Origin: an uncultured Christensenella sp.
GTDB taxonomy: Bacteria > Bacillota > Clostridia > Christensenellales > Pumilibacteraceae
NCBI GenBank assembly: GCA_910585055.1
Contig: CAJUBY010000012.1
Span: 34,331-42,319 of the forward strand
Length of the DNA: 7,989 nucleotides
Reading direction: 5' to 3'
Positions 1-5,540 of the stretch are shown piece by piece. The notes under the pieces are model-generated. The model saw only the letters and a program-made list of their open reading frames with translations, was not told the DNA's origin and searched no databases. The translations under genes were made by a program, and so were the position numbers. Within the stretch, counting starts at the first letter, position 1, and every line of letters begins with the position of its first letter.

Positions 1-975
1 AATGTGGAGATCGCATTGTCGCGCAGGATCCCCGACTATCTTATAATATCTCATATGGAACCCGATCACTCGGCAAGCATAAGTGCTTTTATGAAAAAGT
101 ACCCGTCTGTGATAGCGGTCGGCAATGAAAAAACTTTTCAGATCGCGGAACGGTTTTTCGGCGGAATATTCAAAAATAAGCTGGTGGTAAAGGACGGCGA
201 CGAGTTGACGCTCGGCAAGCATACATTTAAGTTTGTCTTTGCGCCGATGGTGCATTGGCCCGAAGTTATATTTACCTATGATATAAAAGACAAAGTCCTG
301 TTTTCCGCCGACGCGTTCGGCAAATTCGGCGCGCTCGATACTGATGAGGATTGGACTTGCGAGGCGCGCAGGTATTATATAAACATAGTCGGCAAGTACG
401 GTGCGACGGTGCAAAGCGTGCTGAAAAAGGTGGCGCCTTTGGACGTTGAGATAGTATGTCCGCTACACGGTCCCGTATTATCCGAAAATCTCGGTTACTA
501 TTTGGGCAAATACAATATTTGGAGTTCTTATATGCCCGAAGATAAAGGCGTGTTTATCGCTTATGCGTCTATCTACGGTCATACTCGGGAAGCTGCCGAA
601 AAGCTGGCTGCGGCGCTGAAACAAAAAGGCGAGCGTGTATCGATAGCCGATCTTACGCGTTGCGATATGGCGGAGGCTGTAGAAGACGCGTTCCGTTACG
701 ACAGGCTTGTAGTCGCATCGGTAACGTACGACGGCGGGCTGTTTCCCGTAACGGAAATGTTTATAAACAGACTTAAGAGCAAGAATTATCAAGGTCGAAA
801 AGTCGCGTTTATAGAAAACGGAAGCTGGGCGCCGGTATCTGCGAAGTTGATGCGCGCGCAGTTCGAAACTATGAAGCAGATAACTTTTGCCGAGAACTCC
901 GTTACCGTGCCGTCTGCGGTAAACGAAAATACCGAAGCGGCGATTTCCGCGCTCGCTGCCGAATTGATAGGTTGA
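1..975 (+). CDS. Flavodiiron protein (A-type flavoprotein), 3' part
   Basis: Flavodiiron proteins are cytoplasmic enzymes of anaerobes that reduce O2 to water and/or NO to N2O with electrons from rubredoxin or an NADH-linked reductase. About 324 residues are in the window; the family usually has about 400, so roughly the first 60-80 are missing off the left edge. The GTG at 4 should not be taken as the start. Counting from that codon, the metallo-beta-lactamase-like domain shows the diiron ligand pattern H17-x-E19-x-D21-H22, then H84 (HWPE), D103 (SADAFG) and H155 (CPLHGP). From about residue 182 a flavodoxin domain follows, with the FMN phosphate loop ASIYGHT at 188-194 and a second FMN-side region ending in ENGSWAP. 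The protein stops after the flavodoxin domain, so there is no rubredoxin fusion. All ligands expected in this part are present. Whether O2 or NO is preferred cannot be read from the sequence. Confidence 0.93.
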   Translation, partial: NVEIALSRRIPDYLIISHMEPDHSASISAFMKKYPSVIAVGNEKTFQIAERFFGGIFKNKLVVKDGDELTLGKHTFKFVFAPMVHWPEVIFTYDIKDKVLFSADAFGKFGALDTDEDWTCEARRYYINIVGKYGATVQSVLKKVAPLDVEIVCPLHGPVLSENLGYYLGKYNIWSSYMPEDKGVFIAYASIYGHTREAAEKLAAALKQKGERVSIADLTRCDMAEAVEDAFRYDRLVVASVTYDGGLFPVTEMFINRLKSKNYQGRKVAFIENGSWAPVSAKLMRAQFETMKQITFAENSVTVPSAVNENTEAAISALAAELIG

Positions 976-979
976 TAAC

Positions 980-999
980 AGCGGTATTATTGCCGTTTT
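980..999 (+). terminator. Weak hairpin after the flavodiiron gene, possible attenuator
   Basis: A 7-pair stem (980-986 with 991-997, two of the pairs G-U) closes a TTAT loop just behind the stop codon and runs into four T bases. It is too weak to be a convincing terminator. It may only reduce read-through into the sugar kinase, or mean nothing. Confidence 0.25.
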
Positions 1000-1017
1000 C
1001 GAATATTTTGGTGGAAC

Positions 1018-1944
1018 ATGATCCTGTGCGTCGGTGAAATACTTGCCGATATGATAGGTACCGATACCGAACAAGGCAAGGCATATGTACGTAAAGCCGG
1101 CGGCGCGCCGTTCAATGTTGCGTGCGCGGCGAAAAAGCTGGGCGCGGATACTGCGTTTTACGGCAGTGTCGGCGACGACGTTATAGGCAGATTTCTTATA
1201 AAGACCGCAAGATCGTTAGGTTTGGGCGGTGAAATTTCGAAGCTCGGTTCGGCATGCACTACATTGGCATTTACGGAACTGGACGAAAACGGCGAGCGTT
1301 CTTTCGGTTTTTACAGGAACGGCACAGCGGATATACTGATGCCGTTTATAAGCGACGACGTGCTGCGCGGAGCCGATACCGTGCATGTGGGGTCGTTGAT
1401 GCTGTCGCAAAAGATCGGTACGGATTATGCCTGCGATATAATCTCTCGCGCGAAAGCGTTGGGTAAGACCGTAAGTTTCGACGTGAATTTCCGTTCGGAT
1501 ATTTTTACGGATACAAACAGTGCGGTCGAGATTTTCAAATCGGTTGCGGAACTAGTCGATATAATAAAATTCTCCGAAGATGAAGTGAGTATTTTTACGG
1601 ATAGATATATCTGCGAAATGCTGTCCGAAAAACTGGTTTGTATAAGCTTGGGCGCGTCCGGAAGCGAATGGCGCTATTGCGGAAGAAGAGGAAAAGTCGG
1701 AACCGTTAAGGTCGACCAGATCGATACTACAGGTGCAGGCGATGTTTTTTTCGCAGGCGTACTTACAAAGCTCGACGGAAAAAATATAAAAGATCTTACC
1801 GACGACATGATATCGGACGCTTTGAGATTCGGTAACATATGCGGCGCACTGAACACTATGTCGTACGGTGCGGTCGACGGGTCGCCGGACAAAGAAACGG
1901 CGGAACGTATGTTCGATCGGGTCGGAAAATCTGCGGAATTATAA
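1018..1944 (+). CDS. PfkB-family carbohydrate kinase, probable fructokinase
   Basis: Predicted cytoplasmic ATP-dependent sugar kinase of the ribokinase/PfkB family, 308 residues, a normal full length. The N-terminal substrate side is clear: MILCVGEILADM, followed by the first PfkB signature with the Gly-Gly pair at 28-29 (AGGAPFNVA) and GSVGDD at 49-54. The second signature DTTGAGD lies at 236-242, with D242 as the expected catalytic base and the anion hole just before it. KFSEDE at 184-189 fits the family's Mg/phosphate-side motif. The fructose preference is inferred mainly from the GH32 fructosidase gene 22 bases downstream; a related ketose or nucleoside substrate cannot be excluded. The ATG at 1018 places the protein exactly at the family's usual beginning. 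Its ribosome site GGTGG (1010-1014) sits only 3 bases from the ATG, which is unusually close. The gap from the upstream flavodiiron gene is 42 bases, with no recognisable promoter. Confidence 0.88.
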   Translation: MILCVGEILADMIGTDTEQGKAYVRKAGGAPFNVACAAKKLGADTAFYGSVGDDVIGRFLIKTARSLGLGGEISKLGSACTTLAFTELDENGERSFGFYRNGTADILMPFISDDVLRGADTVHVGSLMLSQKIGTDYACDIISRAKALGKTVSFDVNFRSDIFTDTNSAVEIFKSVAELVDIIKFSEDEVSIFTDRYICEMLSEKLVCISLGASGSEWRYCGRRGKVGTVKVDQIDTTGAGDVFFAGVLTKLDGKNIKDLTDDMISDALRFGNICGALNTMSYGAVDGSPDKETAERMFDRVGKSAEL

Positions 1945-1953
1945 ATATAGATC

Positions 1954-1958
1954 GGAGG
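1954..1958 (+). promoter_or_regulatory. Ribosome binding site that sets the GH32 start
   Basis: GGAGG ends 8 bases before the ATG at 1967. The same reading frame is open further upstream, from an ATG at 1868 inside the kinase gene. That region has no such site, and its 33 extra residues are basic and unlike a GH32 N-terminus, so 1967 is the start. Confidence 0.88.
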
Positions 1959-1966
1959 CTTTATTT

Positions 1967-3313
1967 ATGTCTGATAAAGATCTGCGTCCTTTGTTCCATA
2001 TTACGGGCGGCAACGGCTGGATAAACGATCCCAACGGATTGATTTATTACCGCGGAAGATACCATGTGTTTTTTCAATACAATCCGAATGATATAAAATG
2101 GGGTAATATCTGTTGGGGGCATGTTGTAAGCGACGATCTTACACATTGGGAGAAAATGCCGATCGCACTTGTTCCCGATAAAGATTACGACAAAGACGGG
2201 TGCTTTTCGGGCAGTGCTATAGAATGGGATAACAGGCTGTGGCTGATTTATACCGGTTATACGGTGAATAACGGCGGTCAAACGTCAAGACAGATACAAT
2301 GTCTTGCAAGCAGTGCCGACGGCATAAGCTTCGAAAAGCACGGCGTCGTGATCGATTCCTACGGGCTTCCTGACGGTTATATGCCGTGCGATTTCAGAGA
2401 TCCGAAGATCTTTTTACACTGTGGTAGGCTGTATTGCGTGATTGCCGCACGCAAAGCGGACGGTCGGGGGCATATCCTTTTATACCGATCGGACGATATG
2501 TTTAAATGGGAATTTATCGGCGATCTGTTCGGCAGGGACTGCGACGGCTTGATGATCGAATGCCCCGATTACAGGGAAGAGGGTATTTTGCTGTTCAGCA
2601 AACTGGTACAGCAAACAGAAAACGGTTGTATGGACGATTACCATACTGTTCGCATGTGTACAGGTACTCTCGATCTTATGACCGGAAGATTCGACGCTAC
2701 CGGTGAAGCGCCGTGCGATTACGGTTTCGACTTTTATGCGCCGCAGACGTTTTCGGGTGCAAATATATTGATAGGCTGGATGAGTATGTGGAGTCGCAGT
2801 GTGCTTAATGAGCGTTACGGCTTTTGCGGAATGCTTACTGTGCCGCGTAAAATATATATCGAAAACGGCAGCATATTACAAGAACCGATAGTTTCCGCCG
2901 TAGATGTCGTGCGAACGGAAGTAAAGAATAGTTTTACCGACAGGGCAAAGATCGGTGTTATAGATATCGAACTGAAAAATCCCGAAAAATTTATTCTGTC
3001 GTTGCGTAAAAAGGAAAATATTACGACCGATTTTATTCTTGACGGAAGTGAATGGATATTGGATAAACGTAGGTCGGGTGAAGTATTCCCTGATAACGGT
3101 AAAGAAACCGATTCCGGAGCGGTTGTAAGGCGCATGCCGTCGGACTCGTCCGAAAATAAACGGATCGCCGTAGTAATGGACGAATTTTCGATCGAAATTT
3201 TCGTAAACGGCAAATCGCTTACGTCGACGCTGTTTACCGACGAAGACGCCGACGGGATAGAGCTTGTCGTAAAAGCCGACAGTTGTATCTATACTCGTTC
3301 CGAAATAGTGTAA
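1967..3313 (+). CDS. Glycoside hydrolase family 32 beta-fructosidase (sucrose or sucrose-6-phosphate hydrolase type)
   Basis: Hydrolyses a terminal beta-fructofuranosyl bond, as in sucrose, sucrose-6-phosphate or short fructo-oligosaccharides. It is 448 residues long, in the normal range for cytoplasmic GH32 enzymes. The five-bladed propeller motifs appear in order: WINDPNG at 18-24 with nucleophile D21, FSGSA at 80-84, the transition-state-stabilising RDP at 144-146, and ECP at 198-200 with acid/base E198. The remaining C-terminal part, from about residue 310, matches the beta-sandwich module in position, although it is less conserved to the eye. There is no signal peptide or cell-wall anchor, so it acts inside the cell on an imported sugar. 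It follows the sugar kinase by 22 bases with a good ribosome site and is almost certainly co-transcribed: fructose released here would be the kinase's substrate. I cannot tell a phosphorylated from a free substrate, since no PTS component is in the window. It ends just before a strong terminator. Confidence 0.93.
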   Translation: MSDKDLRPLFHITGGNGWINDPNGLIYYRGRYHVFFQYNPNDIKWGNICWGHVVSDDLTHWEKMPIALVPDKDYDKDGCFSGSAIEWDNRLWLIYTGYTVNNGGQTSRQIQCLASSADGISFEKHGVVIDSYGLPDGYMPCDFRDPKIFLHCGRLYCVIAARKADGRGHILLYRSDDMFKWEFIGDLFGRDCDGLMIECPDYREEGILLFSKLVQQTENGCMDDYHTVRMCTGTLDLMTGRFDATGEAPCDYGFDFYAPQTFSGANILIGWMSMWSRSVLNERYGFCGMLTVPRKIYIENGSILQEPIVSAVDVVRTEVKNSFTDRAKIGVIDIELKNPEKFILSLRKKENITTDFILDGSEWILDKRRSGEVFPDNGKETDSGAVVRRMPSDSSENKRIAVVMDEFSIEIFVNGKSLTSTLFTDEDADGIELVVKADSCIYTRSEIV

Positions 3314-3328
3314 AATAGAATATTATCC

Positions 3329-3366
3329 AAAACAAAAACCGCCCATATGGGGCGGCTTTTGTTTTT
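3329..3366. terminator. Bidirectional terminator between GH32 and the convergent tRNA-Lys
   Basis: A GC core (3339-3344 CCGCCC with 3350-3355 GGGCGG, loop ATATG) is flanked by an A-rich arm on the left and a T-rich arm on the right (CTTTTGTTTTT). Transcripts from either side therefore end in a U-rich tail. Rightward it stops GH32 read-through, and its T tract runs right up to the encoded CCA of tRNA-Lys. Leftward it stops the tRNA-Lys transcript, with five T bases directly after the stem. Confidence 0.9.
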
Positions 3367-3441
3367 GGTACACCCTCGGAGACTCGAACTCCGGACCCAC
3401 TGATTAAGAGTCAGTTGCTCTACCAACTGAGCTAAGGATGC
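3366..3441 (-). tRNA. tRNA-Lys (anticodon CTT)
   Basis: The - strand folds into a full cloverleaf of 76 bases with encoded CCA (+ strand TGG at 3366-3368). The anticodon stem ACTGA/TCAGT holds the loop CTCTTAA, giving anticodon CTT, which reads AAG lysine codons. The T arm has a perfect stem (CGGAG/CTCCG). The acceptor stem GCATCCT/AGGGTGT has two wobble pairs, G1-U72 and U4-G69; a wobble at the terminal pair is uncommon. It has its own promoter just upstream and converges on the GH32 gene across a shared terminator. Confidence 0.95.
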
Positions 3442-3455
3442 TTATCAACATAAAT

Positions 3456-3484
3456 ATATTAACACAAGGTATTTATTTTGTCAA
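3456..3484 (-). promoter_or_regulatory. Consensus sigma-70-type promoter for tRNA-Lys
   Basis: On the - strand, TTGACA (+ coordinates 3479-3484), a 17-base spacer and TAATAT (3456-3461) stand just before the tRNA. The predicted start is about 3449, giving a leader of about 8 bases before the mature 5' end. The match to the vegetative consensus and the 17-base spacing are what a strong stable-RNA promoter should show. Confidence 0.88.
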
Positions 3485-3583
3485 GGATTTTTTGCCTGTT
3501 GTATAAAAATCGGATCGGTATTTTTACTGCCTATGACGCTGTAAAAAATTTTAAAAATCATTGATAAAACAGCATAAATTTTG

Positions 3584-3612
3584 TTGACAAAACTTTACGA
3601 ATATAGTATAGT
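3584..3612 (+). promoter_or_regulatory. Consensus sigma-70-type promoter for the four-tRNA cluster
   Basis: TTGACA (3584-3589), a 17-base spacer and TATAGT (3607-3612) point rightward. The predicted start is about 3619, some 17 bases before the first tRNA. The stretch upstream (about 3541-3582) is very rich in A and T, as in UP elements of stable-RNA promoters. Together with the leftward tRNA-Lys promoter it makes the 194-base gap 3442-3635 a divergent promoter region; I see no gene in that gap. Confidence 0.88.
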
Positions 3613-3635
3613 AATAAAGCTGTTGTGTAGGTTAT

Positions 3636-3712
3636 GGACCTTTAGCTCAGTTGGTTAGAGCAACCGGCTCATAACCGGTTTGTCCGGGGTTCAAGTCCCT
3701 GAAGGTCCACCA
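3636..3712 (+). tRNA. tRNA with CAT anticodon, probably tRNA-Ile2 (lysidine type), otherwise elongator Met
   Basis: A 77-base cloverleaf with acceptor GGACCTT/AAGGTCC, anticodon arm ACCGG-CTCATAA-CCGGT and encoded CCA. It is not an initiator, because the first pair G1-C72 is matched. A CAT anticodon may belong to elongator Met, or to Ile2, whose C34 is changed to lysidine by TilS so that it reads ATA. The acceptor carries C4-G69 and C5-G68, which I recall as TilS recognition pairs in E. coli tRNA-Ile2, and the GGACCTT acceptor resembles Bacillus tRNA-Ile(CAT) as I remember it. Many genes here use ATA codons, so an Ile2 tRNA must exist somewhere. First gene of the cluster, 4 bases before tRNA-Asp. 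Confidence 0.93.
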
Positions 3713-3716
3713 TAGT

Positions 3717-3793
3717 GGCCCGGTAGTACAGATGGTTAGTACGCCAGCCTGTCACGCTGGAGGTCGAGGGTTCAAGTCCCTTCCGGGTCGCCA
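3717..3793 (+). tRNA. tRNA-Asp (anticodon GTC)
   Basis: A 77-base cloverleaf. The acceptor GGCCCGG/CCGGGTC has one wobble (G2-U71). The anticodon arm CCAGC-CTGTCAC-GCTGG gives GTC, the T stem is GAGGG/CCCTT, the discriminator is G73 and CCA is encoded. Second gene of the cluster, 6 bases before tRNA-Phe. Confidence 0.96.
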
Positions 3794-3799
3794 AAACTT

Positions 3800-3875
3800 G
3801 CCTCGGTAGCTCAGTCGGTAGAGCAAGGGACTGAAAATCCCTGTGTCGGTGGTTCGATTCCGCCCCGAGGCACCA
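3800..3875 (+). tRNA. tRNA-Phe (anticodon GAA)
   Basis: A 76-base cloverleaf with a fully paired acceptor GCCTCGG/CCGAGGC. The anticodon arm AGGGA-CTGAAAA-TCCCT gives GAA, the T stem is GGTGG/CCGCC, the discriminator is A73 and CCA is encoded. Third gene of the cluster, 17 bases before tRNA-Thr. Confidence 0.97.
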
Positions 3876-3892
3876 CAACCTACTCACTGAGC

Positions 3893-3968
3893 GCCGAAGT
3901 AGCTCAATCGGTAGAGCAACTGACTTGTAATCAGTAGGTTGCGGGTTCAAGTCCCATCTTCGGCTCCA
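3893..3968 (+). tRNA. tRNA-Thr (anticodon TGT)
   Basis: A 76-base cloverleaf with a fully paired acceptor GCCGAAG/CTTCGGC. The anticodon arm ACTGA-CTTGTAA-TCAGT gives TGT, which reads ACA threonine codons; CCA is encoded. The T stem is GCGGG/CCCAT, with a C50-A64 mismatch and a G49-U65 wobble, so it is weaker than normal. Last gene of the cluster, followed by a terminator. Confidence 0.95.
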
Positions 3969-3981
3969 AAACGCCTTAATT

Positions 3982-4008
3982 GCCGTAAAGTGATTACGGC
4001 GTTTTTTT
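3982..4008 (+). terminator. Intrinsic terminator of the tRNA cluster
   Basis: GCCGTAA (3982-3988) pairs perfectly with TTACGGC (3994-4000) around a five-base loop. One G and seven T bases follow (4002-4008). It lies 13 bases behind the tRNA-Thr CCA. Confidence 0.93.
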
Positions 4009-4042
4009 ATGCGTAAACAGACATGCGAAAGACCGCCGCTAT

Positions 4043-4086
4043 ACATTGATCCGTTTAACATGCGGTATACAATACACATTGATCCG
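4043..4086 (+). repeat. Pair of direct 11-base repeats before the glycosylase gene
   Basis: ACATTGATCCG occurs at 4043-4053 and again at 4076-4086, start-to-start distance 33 bases, about three helical turns. Both copies are followed by A/T-rich sequence (TTTAA and ATTTAA). The spacing would put two bound proteins on the same DNA face, so an operator is possible; a small chance duplication is the alternative. Confidence 0.5.
4046..4073 (+). promoter_or_regulatory. Possible weak promoter for the glycosylase gene
   Basis: TTGATC (4046-4051), a 16-base spacer and TACAAT (4068-4073) would start transcription near 4080. The -35 is poor. The first copy of the 11-base repeat overlaps the -35 and the second falls at the predicted start, so a repressor there could block it. 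This is the best candidate in the spacer, not a firm call. Confidence 0.3.
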
Positions 4087-4103
4087 ATTTAATAATCGGT
4101 TTT
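4084..4103 (+). other. Small hairpin with T run upstream of the glycosylase gene
   Basis: CCGATT (4084-4089) and AATCGG (4094-4099) form a perfect 6-pair stem with loop TAAT, followed by four T bases. It overlaps the second 11-base repeat. It could be a weak terminator or attenuator in the 5' leader, or an operator palindrome; the sequence does not decide. Confidence 0.35.
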
Positions 4104-4124
4104 ATTACTGTCAAACACTCGATC

Positions 4125-4652
4125 ATGGATAAAGAAAAAATAATAAGAAAAGCCAAGCACGACGGGGTTCCGCCGCTAATAGACGAAAATTGCGACACGC
4201 TTATACTCGGATCTATTTTATCGCCGAAATCGGAACAGGCGGCATTTTATTATGCGCATCCGCAAAACAGATTTTGGACTGTTATTTCTGCGGTTTTCGG
4301 CAGCGTGCCGTGTGCGGATACGGAAGGGCGTAAAGCGCTGGCGCTAAATAACCGTATAGCGCTTTGGGATGTGATCGAGAGCTGCGATATGATAGGAGCG
4401 TCAGACAATACTATAGCCGATCCCGTTTACAACGATATAAACGGACTGCTGAAAAATTATAAGCGTATAACGCGTATATTCACAACCGGCGGTAAAGCTC
4501 ACGAATTGCTTACGGACTATAACCGAAAAATAAATAACGCAGTAATAGCCGAAGCCGTACGGCTGCCGTCCACAAGTCCGCAGAATTGCCGGGTCAAATT
4601 CGATGAGCTGGTAAAAGCATACTCGGTCATAAACAGGGAAAAACGGATTTGA
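4125..4652 (+). CDS. UDG-superfamily DNA glycosylase, family 6 (deoxyinosine/hypoxanthine-DNA glycosylase type)
   Basis: Predicted to remove deaminated bases, chiefly hypoxanthine from deoxyinosine, to begin base excision repair. It has 175 residues, normal for this compact single-domain family. Visible motifs are the substrate-pocket strand TLILGS at 25-30; the family-typical YYAHPQNRFW at 42-51, whose Asn (N48) I take to match the reported catalytic Asn of family 6; ALWDVIESC at 79-87; FTTGGKA at 119-125; and the DNA-intercalating loop LPSTSPQN at 147-154. Motif A reads GSILS where I remember GSFPS, so one usually conserved Pro is missing. The ATG at 4125 has no clear ribosome site. It gives about 15 residues before the conserved VPPLID, and no better start is visible. 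The gene appears to be a single unit between the tRNA terminator and the channel promoter. Assignment to the superfamily is firm; substrate preference is inferred. Confidence 0.85.
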   Translation: MDKEKIIRKAKHDGVPPLIDENCDTLILGSILSPKSEQAAFYYAHPQNRFWTVISAVFGSVPCADTEGRKALALNNRIALWDVIESCDMIGASDNTIADPVYNDINGLLKNYKRITRIFTTGGKAHELLTDYNRKINNAVIAEAVRLPSTSPQNCRVKFDELVKAYSVINREKRI

Positions 4653-4682
4653 AAGGCTGTGTTTTATTGTGTGTGATTTCGG

Positions 4683-4712
4683 TTGACAAATATCCGCATA
4701 ATCGGGTATAAT
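4683..4712 (+). promoter_or_regulatory. Consensus promoter for the channel gene, predicting a leaderless mRNA
   Basis: A perfect TTGACA (4683-4688) and a perfect TATAAT (4707-4712) are separated by 18 bases. Only six bases lie between the -10 box and the ATG at 4719, so the expected transcription start is the A of that ATG or a base beside it. The TTG within the -35 box is in frame with the gene and could be mistaken for a start codon, but it would lie upstream of the transcript. Confidence 0.85.
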
Positions 4713-4718
4713 CGCTTT

Positions 4719-5516
4719 ATGAATCAACCTAAAGAGATAGCCGATAATTATATCGGTGCGGCAAAAGGTAAAACTTCGCAGGTCTGGTATAAGATACTTA
4801 TACTTGCAGTGCTTGCCGGAGCGTTTATCGCGCTCGGTGGAGCTTTTGCGACGTCTGCAGGATCGTATTTTTCGGGTCCCGGTTCCGCGTTGGTAAAGGG
4901 CGCGGTCTTTCCGCTGGGGCTTATACTTGTGGTTCTTTGCGGCGCGGAGCTGTTTACCGGCAACTGTTTGTTAATAGCGCCGTTGCTTAACAAAGACGTC
5001 AAGATCACGGGCGTGCTGAAAAATTGGGGAACGGCGTACATAGGCAATTTTATCGGAGCCGTTTTTGTTGCCGTATTTGTCGTTTTCGGACATATTTACG
5101 GCGGAACTTCTGCTATAACTTCGGCGGGAATGGCTTGTATCAATACGGCAGCCGCCAAATGCAATGCGGGATTTTGGGATACGTTTCTCCGAGCGATACC
5201 TTGTAATATGCTTGTGTGTCTTGCTGTGTGGGCGGCTATGGCAAGCAGAAATGCCGCCGGCAAGATACTCGCCGTATATATGCCCGTATTTGCTTTTGTG
5301 GTATGCGGATTCGAGCACAGCATAGCAAACATGTATTACATAACATCCGGGCTCATGACATCCGCACATTACGGTATTCCGGTCTCGGGGCTTGATTTCG
5401 GTAACGGACTGCTCTACAGTTTGATACCGTCTACATTGGGCAATATTATAGGCGGAAGTTTGATTGCGCTCGCGTATTTCGCGGTGTACTTCAAATCCAA
5501 AGAATCACGCTTATAA
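4719..5516 (+). CDS. Formate/nitrite transporter (FNT) family channel
   Basis: Pentameric inner-membrane channel family that moves small anions or their acids: formate in FocA, nitrite in NirC, hydrosulfide in the clostridial branch. It has 265 residues with six hydrophobic segments, normal for the family. Family marks are LAGAFIALGG at 32-41, the broken-helix loop ELFTGN at 77-82, NWGTAYIGNFIGA at 102-114, RAIPCNMLVCLAVW at 158-171, and GFEHSIANMY at 197-206 with the central pore histidine H200. GNIIGG at 241-246 closes the pattern. I start it at the ATG of 4719. The in-frame TTG at 4683 lies in the -35 box, and its 12 extra residues are unlike the family's N-terminus. There is no Shine-Dalgarno site. 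In a fermentative anaerobe formate export is the likeliest job, but the substrate cannot be decided. It heads a unit with the DegV gene 24 bases downstream. Confidence 0.92.
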   Translation: MNQPKEIADNYIGAAKGKTSQVWYKILILAVLAGAFIALGGAFATSAGSYFSGPGSALVKGAVFPLGLILVVLCGAELFTGNCLLIAPLLNKDVKITGVLKNWGTAYIGNFIGAVFVAVFVVFGHIYGGTSAITSAGMACINTAAAKCNAGFWDTFLRAIPCNMLVCLAVWAAMASRNAAGKILAVYMPVFAFVVCGFEHSIANMYYITSGLMTSAHYGIPVSGLDFGNGLLYSLIPSTLGNIIGGSLIALAYFAVYFKSKESRL

Positions 5517-5540
5517 CAATAAAAATATTACGGTGAAAAA

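Noticed and set aside
478..1084. Overlapping - strand open frames opposite the flavodiiron gene and the kinase start
   Set aside because: They lack recognisable domains and ribosome sites and lie opposite well-supported genes; they follow from codon composition.
1868..1966. In-frame upstream extension of the GH32 gene starting inside the kinase gene
   Set aside because: The extra 33 residues are basic and unlike the family, and a strong ribosome site marks the ATG at 1967.
3538..3573. GCTGT/ACAGC inverted repeat upstream of the tRNA cluster promoter
   Set aside because: Five pairs around a 26-base A/T-rich loop are easily met by chance; the stretch is better explained as an A/T-rich promoter upstream region.
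3442..3635. Possible small gene or riboswitch in the divergent tRNA spacer
   Set aside because: No start with a ribosome site and no extended structured element is visible; the two promoters account for the region.
3669..4079. 136-codon open frame on the - strand across the tRNA cluster
   Set aside because: It is antisense to four tRNAs, and its translation (RRWDLNPQPTDYKSVALPIEL and similar) is the well-known spurious product of reading tRNA genes backwards.
4683..4718. TTG start adding 12 residues to the FNT channel
   Set aside because: The codon is part of a perfect -35 box and would lie upstream of the predicted transcript.
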